A stretch of 64,000 bases of DNA. Origin: CBCXVS01 sp965178525. GTDB taxonomy: Bacteria; Tectomicrobia; Entotheonellia; Entotheonellales; Entotheonellaceae. The position numbers and the translations under genes are program-made. The stretch is taken from NCBI GenBank assembly GCA_965178525.1, contig CBCXVS010000005.1, positions 1 through 64,000 of the forward strand, given 5' to 3'. Below the pieces are notes generated by a model. That model was not told the origin of the DNA and did not search any database. It saw only the letters and a list, made by a program, of their open reading frames with translations. Positions 53,219 through 61,723 of this stretch are shown here, piece after piece; within the stretch, counting starts at the first letter, position 1; each line of letters starts with the position of its first letter.

Positions 53219-55459
53219 GTGACGTTTCGTGTCACCGTCTCAAGATCTCAGGCAACTCAAGGTGTGTTCCCGTCTCTTTTATGCGGATATAGATTGATTC
53301 GGCTAGGCGCCGTCATGTATGCCCTGCTCCTCTATCCCCTCAACGCGGTCAGTAGCACGCTCGATTCGCCCCATGGCCTCGACGCGCGGCCCATCAATAT
53401 ATCGTGTGTCGCACCGACGCGTCCTGAACAAGATATTTCGGGTTTGGCTGATGTCGCGATCGCCTTTCCGCATCTCGCATTCAACGGACCGATTGATCTG
53501 GTACAAGCGCCTCATGACGACACGACCTGGTATTTGGCCGAACGGCACGGCCTCATCCGGACCTTTGACAACGACGAGAACGTGGATAGCAAAACCACTG
53601 TCCTCGATATCCGGAACCGTTTCCGGTTTACAGGCAATAACGACTCGCAGCAGTGGGGCGTCACAAGCCTGGTCTTTCACCCGCAGTTTCCGGCTATGCC
53701 ATACTTGTACGTCGCCTATAATGCCCAGGAGACCCCAGACGCATCCGTGACGTCTAGCGTGTCCAGGTTCAAGACGGCCGATGGGGCCCGCACCTTTACG
53801 GCCCGATCGGAACGCGTCCTGTTATCCCAGCAGCAGGGGACGTTGCGCTTTCATCACCTGGGTAAAATCGCATTCGGCCCCGACGGGTATCTGTACATCG
53901 GATTTGGGGACGGTGGTACGGACCCCCAGGACGTCAGCGACTAGCGCGGCTCCATTCTGCGGATTGATGTCGATCGTTCGTTTCCGTATGCGATTCCGTT
54001 CGACAACCCGCTGGCTGCCACAGGAAACGGCAAACCGGAGCTGTTTGCCTGGGGTTTTCGTAATCCATGGCGTTTCAGCTTCGATCGCGTGACGGGTGAA
54101 CTCTGGGCGGCAGACGTTGGCGCGTCGATATGGGAAGAAGTGAACCTCGTCAAAAAAGGCGGGAATTACGGTTGGCGGATCATGGCGGGCAACCATTGCC
54201 GCCGGCGGGAATGCGATCGGCGTGGCTTGCTGACGCCGGTCATCGCATACGATCACACCGAAGGGATCGCTGTCATCGGCGGCTATGTTTACCGAGGCCG
54301 TGCGATTCCGGAACTCGTCGGCAGCTATGTGTTTGGCGATATTATCTCACCGGATATCTGGGGGATCGCCTACGACCAAAACGGCCATCCACAGCGCCGG
54401 ATCGTTGCCACGTCGCCACGCAACGGTCCCCATAGCTTTGCCGAAGGCAACGATGGGGAGCTATATATCTTACGGGAAGGACCTGGGCGGCAAACCCTGA
54501 AAAAACTGGTTCCCAAGTTATCGGCTCCGCCAGTTGTCTCGGCGTTCCCAACGAGGCTATCGGAGACGGGATGTGTGGCTTCTGACAATCCCTTGCAGCC
54601 GGCCACGGGCTTGATCTCCTACCGCGTCAACAGCATCCTGTGGTCCGATGGCGCCGTCAAACAACGATGGATGGCTCTGCCTGAAGGAATCCACATTCAG
54701 GTCAATGCTGACGGTGATTTTGTCTTTCCGGCCGGAACCGTGCTCATGAAAAGCTTCTTCATTGACCAGACGCCGATCGAAACCCGTCTGTTCGTGCGTC
54801 ACGACGATGATGGCTGGGCCGGATACAGCTATGAATGGCTGGACGACCAGTCCGATGCCCTTTTGTTGCCTGCGGGCAAAACGAAGGTGTTGCCTAATGG
54901 TCAGACCTGGACGTACCCCCACCGCGCCCAGTGTCTGCAGTGCCACACCGCCGCGGCGGGATTCTCACTCGGTCCGGAGCTGCCCCAATTGAATGGCGTG
55001 CATCTCTACACCGCGACTGGAAGACGCGCCAATCAGCTCCGCACGCTCGAGCACATCGGCGTCTTTGACGAACCCCTGCCGGCCGAACCGGCTCAGCTTC
55101 CTGCACTTGCTGCGGTCGCCGACACCTCTCAGGCCGTCGCGCATCGCGCCCGCAGTTATCTGCACACCAACTGCTCCGGGTGCCATCGCCCGGCAGGACC
55201 GACGCCAGCCGCGATCGACTTCCGCTTTTCCACCGCGTTCGCTCGCATGAGGGTATGTGACGTTGCCCCCCAACACAGCGACCTCGGCATTGCAGACGCG
55301 GCCCTCCTCAAGACCGGAGTTCCCGAACGTTCTATGGTCTGGCATCGTATGCAACGCCGCGACCTCTTTCAAATGCCGCCGCTGGCAACACGCCTCGTCG
55401 ATACCGTAGCCGTCGACACGATCGCGAGTTGGATCTTGAGCCAGAACACCTGCGAATAG
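53219..55459 (+). pseudogene. PQQ-dependent sugar dehydrogenase with cytochrome c domain, in-frame TAG
   Basis: The GTG start has a GAGGAGAAGG site. After a signal-like segment (residues about 25-45) comes a six-bladed sugar/sorbosone dehydrogenase domain: WYLAERHGLIRTFDN, LVFHPQFPAMPYLYVAYNA, KIAFGPDGYLYIGFGDGG. A TAG at 53942-53944 interrupts it after DPQDVSD, and the same frame then continues with ILRIDVDRSFPYAIP, FAWGFRNPWRFSFD, VGASIWEEVNLV and GGNYGW without other stops. The C-terminal 300 residues hold two haem sites (CLQCH, CSGCH), so electrons would pass from PQQ to haem c. Single nonsense mutation, sequencing error or readthrough are possible. Confidence 0.8.
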
Positions 55460-55851
55460 GCTGCGTTACCGCTTTGTGAGCTAGACATACCCGGCTCGAC
55501 AGGCTATGGTAGCCCTTGAGATACTCACCGATCTTGCAGATGCTCTCGCCGTGTGTCAGTGCCAGCCGCCGCGCAGTGATCCACCGCTTCCCGGATTCTC
55601 AACCGCAAGGCATAGAACGCGACAAGGAACCGTTATGAGCGCTGAATTTGACGTCGAGATTTTTAAACGCCGGCGTGACGCTTTAACAAACCGCCTGCAA
55701 CCACTTCCCGATTCCTTACTTTCTTCGTTAATACCGGGACACCTGATGGGAATTTTTGGCGTGTACAGCGACGAATAGTATTGTATGATCTCAAAATTGC
55801 CTGCAGACGAAGTTTAAGCAACGCCCTGAAACGCCAAAGCGGGGGTGACCC
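55460..55851. other. Intergenic region with one doubtful 47-aa frame
   Basis: No known gene. A frame at 55635-55778 (ATG after AAGGAACC) encodes 47 residues, charged at the start (EIFKRRRDALTNRL) and hydrophobic at the end; it has no known relatives to me and may not be real. Confidence 0.35.
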
Positions 55852-56505
55852 ATGCAAAGCCGTGCCTCTTTCATGATCTTCGCCATTCTCTTGATACCGT
55901 TGTTTACGCATGCCGGTCCAGCCACAGCAGAATGGGAGTTGGGTGTCTTTGGTGGTGCTGCTATACCTGAAAACGACACGCTCACCATTGAGAGGCAGAC
56001 GATGCGTTTGGGGGTTGCTGAGGTTGAGGTCCTAGAGATGAATGAGTCTTTCAAAGATTCATTCTCTGGTGGTCTGCGGATCGGCTATTGGTTTCAACAG
56101 GTTCCATGGCTCGGTCTGAGTGGCGGTCCTTCTTTCTTCGTGCCGGATGGTGATCTCTTTGTTATTCCGCTTACCGTCCAGATCAATGCCCGTTTGCCGA
56201 TACTACCGACTCCGGATTATCCACAAGGACGATTGAAACCCTATATCGCTGTTGGGCCGGCCTTGTTTGTCACCCTGCTCAATGATGAGGATAGTTCATT
56301 GAATCTTGGCTTTGATGGGCGCTTGGGGTTGGCCTTTGAATTACCTGTAGCGACGGGAGCGCGTTATCGCAGCACATGGTTTTTTGAGTACCGCTATACG
56401 ATTCATGAATTCGAACTCACGGAGAACATACCGAACGGCTCGGCTACATCCGATGGTACCATCAGGGCGCATCATGTGCTGGCGGGCTTCTCATTTCGGT
56501 TTTAG
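55852..56505 (+). CDS. Outer-membrane beta-barrel protein
   Basis: The 217-aa protein has a signal peptide (FMIFAILLIPLFTHAGPATA) followed by alternating amphipathic strands typical of 8-stranded barrels: WELGVFGGAAIP, FSGGLRIGYWF, KPYIAVGPALFVTLL, FDGRLGLAFELP, RSTWFFEYRYTIHEF. It ends in FSFRF, with the C-terminal Phe used for outer-membrane insertion. This places the organism among diderm bacteria. Function unspecified. Confidence 0.85.
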   Translation: MQSRASFMIFAILLIPLFTHAGPATAEWELGVFGGAAIPENDTLTIERQTMRLGVAEVEVLEMNESFKDSFSGGLRIGYWFQQVPWLGLSGGPSFFVPDGDLFVIPLTVQINARLPILPTPDYPQGRLKPYIAVGPALFVTLLNDEDSSLNLGFDGRLGLAFELPVATGARYRSTWFFEYRYTIHEFELTENIPNGSATSDGTIRAHHVLAGFSFRF

Positions 56506-56515
56506 CACAACGGAT

Positions 56516-57142
56516 TTATTCAAGCGTTTCCACAGCTGCAATCACGCTTTTGAACCACCCTGTCTGATTGGCAGCCGTACGCGCCTCGTCAAGAAAGCGC
56601 GTCACCATACTGGCATCGATCCCCGGAAGCACACGACTGGTGTCGACCGCCGTATAGACGCCTTCTTCCAAACACCAGATCTCGACCTCGCCATCCGTAT
56701 AACGCCAAACTTCGGGCACCCCTAAGGCAGCATAGAGCGGCAACTTATTCAGCGATGACGGCGAGATATCCACCTCGATCACTAAGTCCGGCGGCGGTTC
56801 GACCGTCAAATCAAGAGGACGCTCCAGTGTCATGGCGTCGGCATGGTCGAGATAAAAGCAGGCATCTGGCTCGAAGCTTCGCGCCAGATCCTCGCGGCCA
56901 AATGTCGTCGAACCCAGACTGCGGTAATGTCGGTCACGCGCAAAGGCAATGGCTTCAATCACCTGTGTGAGGGTCGTTTTGACCCATTCGTGCTCCTGCG
57001 AGGGCATACGTAGCTCCACCGTCCCACCGTCATACGCCAACAGGACACCACACCGCTCGCCACGGTCGGCAAGGAGCTGCTGAAACGTCTGCCAGGAAAC
57101 GCCGTGCATAACAACCCGGTCTTGTTCCAACCATAGGCTCAT
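56516..57142 (-). CDS. Uma2 family (DUF820) restriction-endonuclease-like protein
   Basis: The 208-aa protein has the Uma2 pattern: VVMHGVSWQTFQQLLADRGE, AYDGGTVELRMPSQEHE, FEPDACFYLD (Asp), DLVIEVDISPSS (Glu) and LYAALGVPEVWRYTDGEVEIW. It ends just after the barrel gene on the other strand (11 bases between). Role unknown; second copy of the family in this window. Confidence 0.9.
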   Translation of the reverse strand: MSLWLEQDRVVMHGVSWQTFQQLLADRGERCGVLLAYDGGTVELRMPSQEHEWVKTTLTQVIEAIAFARDRHYRSLGSTTFGREDLARSFEPDACFYLDHADAMTLERPLDLTVEPPPDLVIEVDISPSSLNKLPLYAALGVPEVWRYTDGEVEIWCLEEGVYTAVDTSRVLPGIDASMVTRFLDEARTAANQTGWFKSVIAAVETLE

Positions 57143-57238
57143 GGCCCATGCCCTCCCGTTCTGTCAGAACGGACGCCGCCAAGGATAAACGAGGCAGACA
57201 ACACCACGCAAACCACCACCCTCCATGCGGCCAATCGG

Positions 57239-57272
57239 CATTCCGCATTCCGCATTCCGCATTTCGCATTCG
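57239..57272. repeat. Heptameric tandem repeat CATTCCG at the 3' end of moaA
   Basis: Three perfect copies of CATTCCG (57239-57259) plus a variant CATTTCG and a partial copy lie immediately beyond the moaA stop. The same unit forms the array at 3485-3526, in the same orientation relative to minus-strand genes. Confidence 0.85.
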
Positions 57273-57274
57273 AC

Positions 57275-58348
57275 TCATCCGCCGCGGGTGTGCATTTCCA
57301 GGTGGGGATCCTGACGCAGGTGCTCGAGTTGGACAAAGGTCTCGCGAGGGCCGTCATGTTCCAGAGCTTTGCGCGCTTCGGCGCCGCGGTCGCGGCGCGC
57401 CTGCCAACCAGCGGTAATGATCGCAGCCAGTTCTTCAACGGACGCGCCGTCGCGCAGCGGTTGGCGCAAATCGATACCTTGCGTGGCGTAGAGACAGAGA
57501 TACCACATCCCATCCGCGGTGAGGCGGCTGCGGTCGCAACGGCTGCAAAACGGCGTCGTGGTGGAGGCAATGATGCCGAACATCGTCCCATCCGACAGCC
57601 GATAGCGTTGGGCGGGAGCGGAACTCGTTTCCACGATCGGCTCAATCGCCCCATATCGTTGGCTCAGACAGTCGAGGATATCCGTGCGGGACATGACTTT
57701 GTCCATCGTCCAATGCGTGGCACCGCCGACGTCCATGTATTCGATAAACCGCACCTCAGCCTTGACCTGCTTGCCGTACTCGATCAGCGGCGCCAGTTCA
57801 TCGTCATTATAGCCGCGCATCACCACGGTATCGATCTTTAAGCCGGCGAACCCCGCCTGCCCGACCGCATCAATGCCTGCCAGCACGCGGGCATGCGTAT
57901 CACGGCGGGTCAACGTCCGGAAGCGGACGGGATCCAAGGTATCGAGACTTACCGTGACGCGGTGCAGCCCCGCCTCATAAAGGGCTTGCGCTTGCTCCGT
58001 AAGCAATACCGCATTCGTGGTCAACGCCAGGTCACGCAGCTGCGACTTCTGCGCCAGCATCCGCACCAGAGCTGGTAGATCTCTGCGCAAAAGGGGTTCC
58101 CCGCCGGTGAGCCGGACTTTATCTGCCCCCAGTGCAAGGAAGACATCCATGAGCGTCGAGATTTCTTCAAACGTGAGCACATTGGCACGCGGCAGCCAGA
58201 CGTACTCCTCCTCGGGCATGCAATATTGACAGCGTAAATTACAGCGATCCGTGACGGACAGCCGCACATTTCGCAGGGGGCGGCCCCAGGTATCCGTTAG
58301 GGTATCATGCGCGTCTAACACAATCGGCTCAATCGACAACGGTGGCAT
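57275..58348 (-). CDS. moaA: GTP 3',8-cyclase (molybdenum cofactor biosynthesis)
   Basis: MoaA is a radical-SAM enzyme that turns GTP into the first precursor of molybdopterin. The 357-aa protein has the radical SAM cluster motif RCNLRCQYCMP, the GGEPLLRRDLP segment, and the C-terminal second cluster in PFCSRCDRSRLTADGMWYLCLY. It is slightly longer than usual, with a C-terminal region (ALEHDGPRETFVQLEHL) in place of the usual GG end. It supports the Mo-enzymes in this window (xanthine dehydrogenase remains and the hydroxylase at 61724), though other moa genes are not seen. Confidence 0.95.
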   Translation of the reverse strand: MPPLSIEPIVLDAHDTLTDTWGRPLRNVRLSVTDRCNLRCQYCMPEEEYVWLPRANVLTFEEISTLMDVFLALGADKVRLTGGEPLLRRDLPALVRMLAQKSQLRDLALTTNAVLLTEQAQALYEAGLHRVTVSLDTLDPVRFRTLTRRDTHARVLAGIDAVGQAGFAGLKIDTVVMRGYNDDELAPLIEYGKQVKAEVRFIEYMDVGGATHWTMDKVMSRTDILDCLSQRYGAIEPIVETSSAPAQRYRLSDGTMFGIIASTTTPFCSRCDRSRLTADGMWYLCLYATQGIDLRQPLRDGASVEELAAIITAGWQARRDRGAEARKALEHDGPRETFVQLEHLRQDPHLEMHTRGG

Positions 58349-58451
58349 CTAGCCGTTTCCTTTGTAGCTTATACACGTCATCCATTATGGTCAGCACCTG
58401 TGGCGCTGTCAAGGATGTCTGCGGCCAGAATGGAAGATGATGGGACACCGG

Positions 58452-59792
58452 CTATGGTTCGAGAAAATCACGCAAGAGGGGGCTATCCTGCTTCAGTTTT
58501 GCCAGAGCTTGCGTCTCGATTTGACGTACACGCTCATGGCTCAACTGCAAGTCGAGACCGATTTGGCGTAAGGTTTCGCCGGGTTTGCCATCGAGCCCGA
58601 AGCGCCGGCGGATCACCTCCGCTTCCCGCGGTAGCAAGCTATCCAGGGCCTGCTGCATGCACTGCTGCAGATCCCGTTGCATGCACGTCTCCAGACTGGT
58701 GTCGGCCTGCGTGTCGGCCACCACCTCGCTGAACGTGCGATCGCTCTCATCGTCACGCGGCTGATCCAGCGACAGCGGCTCGCGCCCCAGCGCCAGGCTG
58801 CGCTCGACTCGCTCCAACGGCAGGTCGAGACGCCGCGCCATTTCGCCGGCCGTCGGCGTACGTCCCAATTCCGTGGTGAGCACTGGCAGGGCCTTGTGAA
58901 TCTGCCTGGCGCTTTCGTACATATATTCCGGCACGCGAATCAGCGTGGCCTGGTCATACACGGCGCGGCGCATGGCCTGCTTGATCCACCAAACCGCGTA
59001 CGTGCTAAACTTGAGGTTACGCCGATAATCAAACTTGTCCACGGCCCGCATGAGGCCGATATTGCCCTCTTGAATCAGGTCTGTCATCGGCAGACCAACG
59101 TGCTGAAACTCGCGGGCCACACTGATCACCAAGCGCAAGTTTCGCGTAATCAATTCCTGCTTTGCCGACTCGACACGCATATGTTGGTGGTGCAGTCGAT
59201 GCCAAAGCGTACGGAATTCATCGACGCTGTAGCCAAGCGTCGAGACAAAACGCTTCGCCTGCCGGCGCTGTCGTTCAGGGGGCGCCGCCATGGCCGTATC
59301 GAACCGGAACCAGGCTTGTTGCAGGAACGCCGGAGACCATGTGACAGCCCGCACCAGCGCCCGGATGTCATCCCGCAACGTCTGCACCGGCTTCGGACAT
59401 GCGGTCAAACCGGTTGGGTCTGTGGCCACGAGACGACGCATCTGACACCGAAGCCGTTGCAGCTGATCGAGCATGGCCATGCAGTCGGCGTGGGACGGCG
59501 CCGGCTGCACCTCGAAGAGCACGTCAACGGCCAACGCGCCACGGCGCACATGGGAACGGCAGGCCAGCGCATAGGGCACGTGCAAGAGGTGATGCGCGAA
59601 GGTTTCGCGCCACGTCTTGGCTCCTTCCTGAATCTGCTGGGCCAGCGCCAGCTCGCGCTCATGTGTGAGCAAGGGATAATGCCGGATATCATGTAAATAG
59701 TGCGCCATCACGGACGGCGCCTCAGCCGCTGTGCCGGCTGAGGCCATAGGCACCTCCTCCGGCTGCGTCAGGACGTCGGTCGTCGCCGTCAC
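58452..59792 (-). CDS. RNA polymerase sigma factor, sigma-70 family (RpoD/RpoS-like)
   Basis: The 446-aa sigma factor has region 1.2 ([20 protein letters not shown]), a spacer of about 130 residues, region 2 ([58 protein letters not shown]), region 3 and region 4 ([42 protein letters not shown]). Region 1.1 is absent and region 2.4 ([10 protein letters not shown]) differs from housekeeping RpoD. It is therefore probably an alternative, RpoS- or SigB-group 2 factor rather than the main sigma. GTG start with AAGGGGG upstream. Confidence 0.9.
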   Translation of the reverse strand: MTATTDVLTQPEEVPMASAGTAAEAPSVMAHYLHDIRHYPLLTHERELALAQQIQEGAKTWRETFAHHLLHVPYALACRSHVRRGALAVDVLFEVQPAPSHADCMAMLDQLQRLRCQMRRLVATDPTGLTACPKPVQTLRDDIRALVRAVTWSPAFLQQAWFRFDTAMAAPPERQRRQAKRFVSTLGYSVDEFRTLWHRLHHQHMRVESAKQELITRNLRLVISVAREFQHVGLPMTDLIQEGNIGLMRAVDKFDYRRNLKFSTYAVWWIKQAMRRAVYDQATLIRVPEYMYESARQIHKALPVLTTELGRTPTAGEMARRLDLPLERVERSLALGREPLSLDQPRDDESDRTFSEVVADTQADTSLETCMQRDLQQCMQQALDSLLPREAEVIRRRFGLDGKPGETLRQIGLDLQLSHERVRQIETQALAKLKQDSPLLRDFLEP

Positions 59793-59950
59793 AGAATGCC
59801 CCCTTCATCAGCCTGCGCATCGAGGCCGACTATACACCATAGATGATAACTGGACTCCACTTGTCTGGAATATAGAATGTTGGGCACGCGCTGTCAAGGA
59901 TCTTTCGGTGCGCACAGCCAGCGTAAGCCGCGGTCTGAGGCGCTCAAACA

Positions 59951-59979
59951 TTGCGTTATGGACCGAAGCCCTCTACTAT
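59951..59979 (+). promoter_or_regulatory. Putative promoter of the Rrf2 gene
   Basis: TTGCGT (59951-59956) and TACTAT (59974-59979), 17 bp apart, lie 65 bases before the ATG at 60044. Rrf2 regulators are commonly autoregulated near such a promoter. Confidence 0.4.
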
Positions 59980-60043
59980 TAAGAGGACGTACGAGACGAC
60001 GATGCACACAATGTGCGTCACCGCATGGGGCAGGAGGACAGCG

Positions 60044-60541
60044 ATGCCGGGCTTGCAATTTTCCCAAATTACCGACATGGCGATTCACGGACTATGGGCA
60101 CTGGCCCGCTTGCCAGCACCACAACGCTTTCTGCTGTTGAGTGACATCGCACGCCCCCAAAACGTCTCGGAAAGCTACCTCTCGAAGGTCTTCCAAAAAC
60201 TCACACACGCCCGCTTGGTCAAAGCCGTGCGCGGCAAACACGGGGGTTATGCTCTGGCACGCCCCCCCAACACGATCACGGTGGGCGATGTGGTCCGCGC
60301 CATGGAAGCGGAGCAGCCGATGTACCGGTGTTTAGCACAAGAACGCTGTTGCGAAGCGACGGGGAGTTGCTTGTTGCTACGGGCCTTTGCCGAAGCGGAG
60401 CGGCAAATGTACGCCGTCCTGGACGGAGGGACGCTGGCAGATTTAATCGCGGATGCCCTGCAAAGCACAGAGCGTATGGTGTGGCTGCATACCAATCTGA
60501 CACCGGGGCGTAATGCCGCCTCAGACGTGTCTCAGATCTGA
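60044..60541 (+). CDS. Rrf2 family Fe-S transcriptional regulator
   Basis: The 165-aa regulator has the Rrf2 winged helix (VSESYLSKVFQKLTHARLVKA, RGKHGGYALARPP) and a Cys cluster at residues 96, 102, 103 and 109 (RCLAQERCCEATGSC). The spacing matches Fe-S cluster ligation in IscR/NsrR-type proteins. It would sense iron-sulfur status, nitric oxide or oxygen. CAGGAGGA precedes the ATG by 5 nt. The upstream-extended frame to 59951 is not used. No isc or suf genes are adjacent. Confidence 0.9.
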   Translation: MPGLQFSQITDMAIHGLWALARLPAPQRFLLLSDIARPQNVSESYLSKVFQKLTHARLVKAVRGKHGGYALARPPNTITVGDVVRAMEAEQPMYRCLAQERCCEATGSCLLLRAFAEAERQMYAVLDGGTLADLIADALQSTERMVWLHTNLTPGRNAASDVSQI

Positions 60542-60588
60542 AGCGGCGCCCGGGCCTCATCAGACAGGCGGCCAGGCGCCCCCGTGTG

Positions 60589-61443
60589 TTAGTGACCACA
60601 TCCACCTGTGCCACAGCCGCCACATTTACTGCCATCACAATAGTAGTTGCGTTCGTCGGCGCTGGGTAAACGCACAAAGATGCGTTCACCCGTTTCGTCC
60701 AGCTCCACCTCAAACGCCTCGCCGATCACGGTCACATCCGTCACCCGACCGGGGCCTTCCTCGGTCATATACGTCTCGCCAACGCTGGGCAGCTCATCTC
60801 GGATCGCTTTGTACACCGGCACTTCATAGGCCAAACAACACTTCAGCCGGCCGCAGACGCCAGAGATGCGCGATGGATTGAGCGCAAGCCCCTGCTCCTT
60901 CGCCATCCGCACCGAAATGGGTGCAAATTCCGTCAAGAAGGTGGAACAACACAGGGGGCGGCCACACGTGCCATAACCCCCGAGCTTTTTCGCTTCATCG
61001 CGCATCCCGATCTGCCGCATTTCGATGCGCGTTTGCAGGACGCTAGCCAGCGATCGCACCAATTGGCGAAAATCCACCCGCCCCTTGGCCGTAAAGTAAA
61101 AAATCGCTTTGCGGCCATCGAGGGTATAATCGACACTGACCGGCTTCATCGTCATCCGCATCTCCTGGATGCGGCGTCGACACAGGGCAAAGGCGTCCGC
61201 CGCCAAGTCCTTGTAGGCTTCGGCTTGCTCCAGGTCATCTCCCGTCGCTTTACGCAGAACAGGTTTCACCGAGGTGTTCTGCTCATCGACCTCGATCGCC
61301 TGTGGGGGCAGGACGACCGTGGCGATTTCCAATCCGTTTTCCGACTCCGCCACGCATTTATCGCCGCGCTGCAGCGGCATGGCATCGGCCGCGTATTGCA
61401 GGACTTTACCGGTCGGCTTGAATCGAATCCCTACCACGTCCAT
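60589..61443 (-). CDS. ricT: PSP1 domain protein (RicT/YaaT family)
   Basis: The 284-aa protein has the PSP1 domain with GGYGTCGRPLCCSTFL and ISGVCGRLKCCLAYE, the Cys pattern that binds Fe-S clusters in RicT (YaaT). RicT acts with RicA and RicF in RNA processing in Bacillus; in other bacteria its role is unknown. The C-terminus is Cys/Gly-rich (CDGSKCGGCGTGGCGH), which may bind metal and is an extra feature. GAGGAGG precedes the ATG. It is convergent with the Rrf2 gene. Confidence 0.9.
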   Translation of the reverse strand: MDVVGIRFKPTGKVLQYAADAMPLQRGDKCVAESENGLEIATVVLPPQAIEVDEQNTSVKPVLRKATGDDLEQAEAYKDLAADAFALCRRRIQEMRMTMKPVSVDYTLDGRKAIFYFTAKGRVDFRQLVRSLASVLQTRIEMRQIGMRDEAKKLGGYGTCGRPLCCSTFLTEFAPISVRMAKEQGLALNPSRISGVCGRLKCCLAYEVPVYKAIRDELPSVGETYMTEEGPGRVTDVTVIGEAFEVELDETGERIFVRLPSADERNYYCDGSKCGGCGTGGCGH

Positions 61444-61723
61444 AATCGGCCTCCTCTTAGCTACCGTGTGTCCAAGGACGCCTTTACGTCCACGCTTTCC
61501 AGTGTATCACATCGGCGCGGAGCAGTTGCCCCGTCACCTAGGTGGAGGCTTGCAAAGTTGAAGCGTGATGTTACTATGTAAGAAAATTTGATTCGGCACT
61601 GATGCCACCACAAGCAGGTCGGAGGTCGTGAAACGTCATCAATACGAGGGAACTGCACACGGACGGCCGATCACGGCATGCATCGCTGACAGGGAAAACT
61701 CACTACTTGCGCGGAGACAACAC

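Noticed and set aside
53942..53944. TAG reassigned as a sense codon
   Set aside because: Three conserved genes have an in-frame TAG, but many intact genes (tkt, cNMP protein, Rieske, dctP copy 2, GNAT, DUF533) end in TAG. General reassignment is unlikely.
58677..59696. Long plus-strand frame opposite the sigma factor
   Set aside because: Antisense of a well-recognised sigma-70 gene with His/Arg-rich low-quality sequence.
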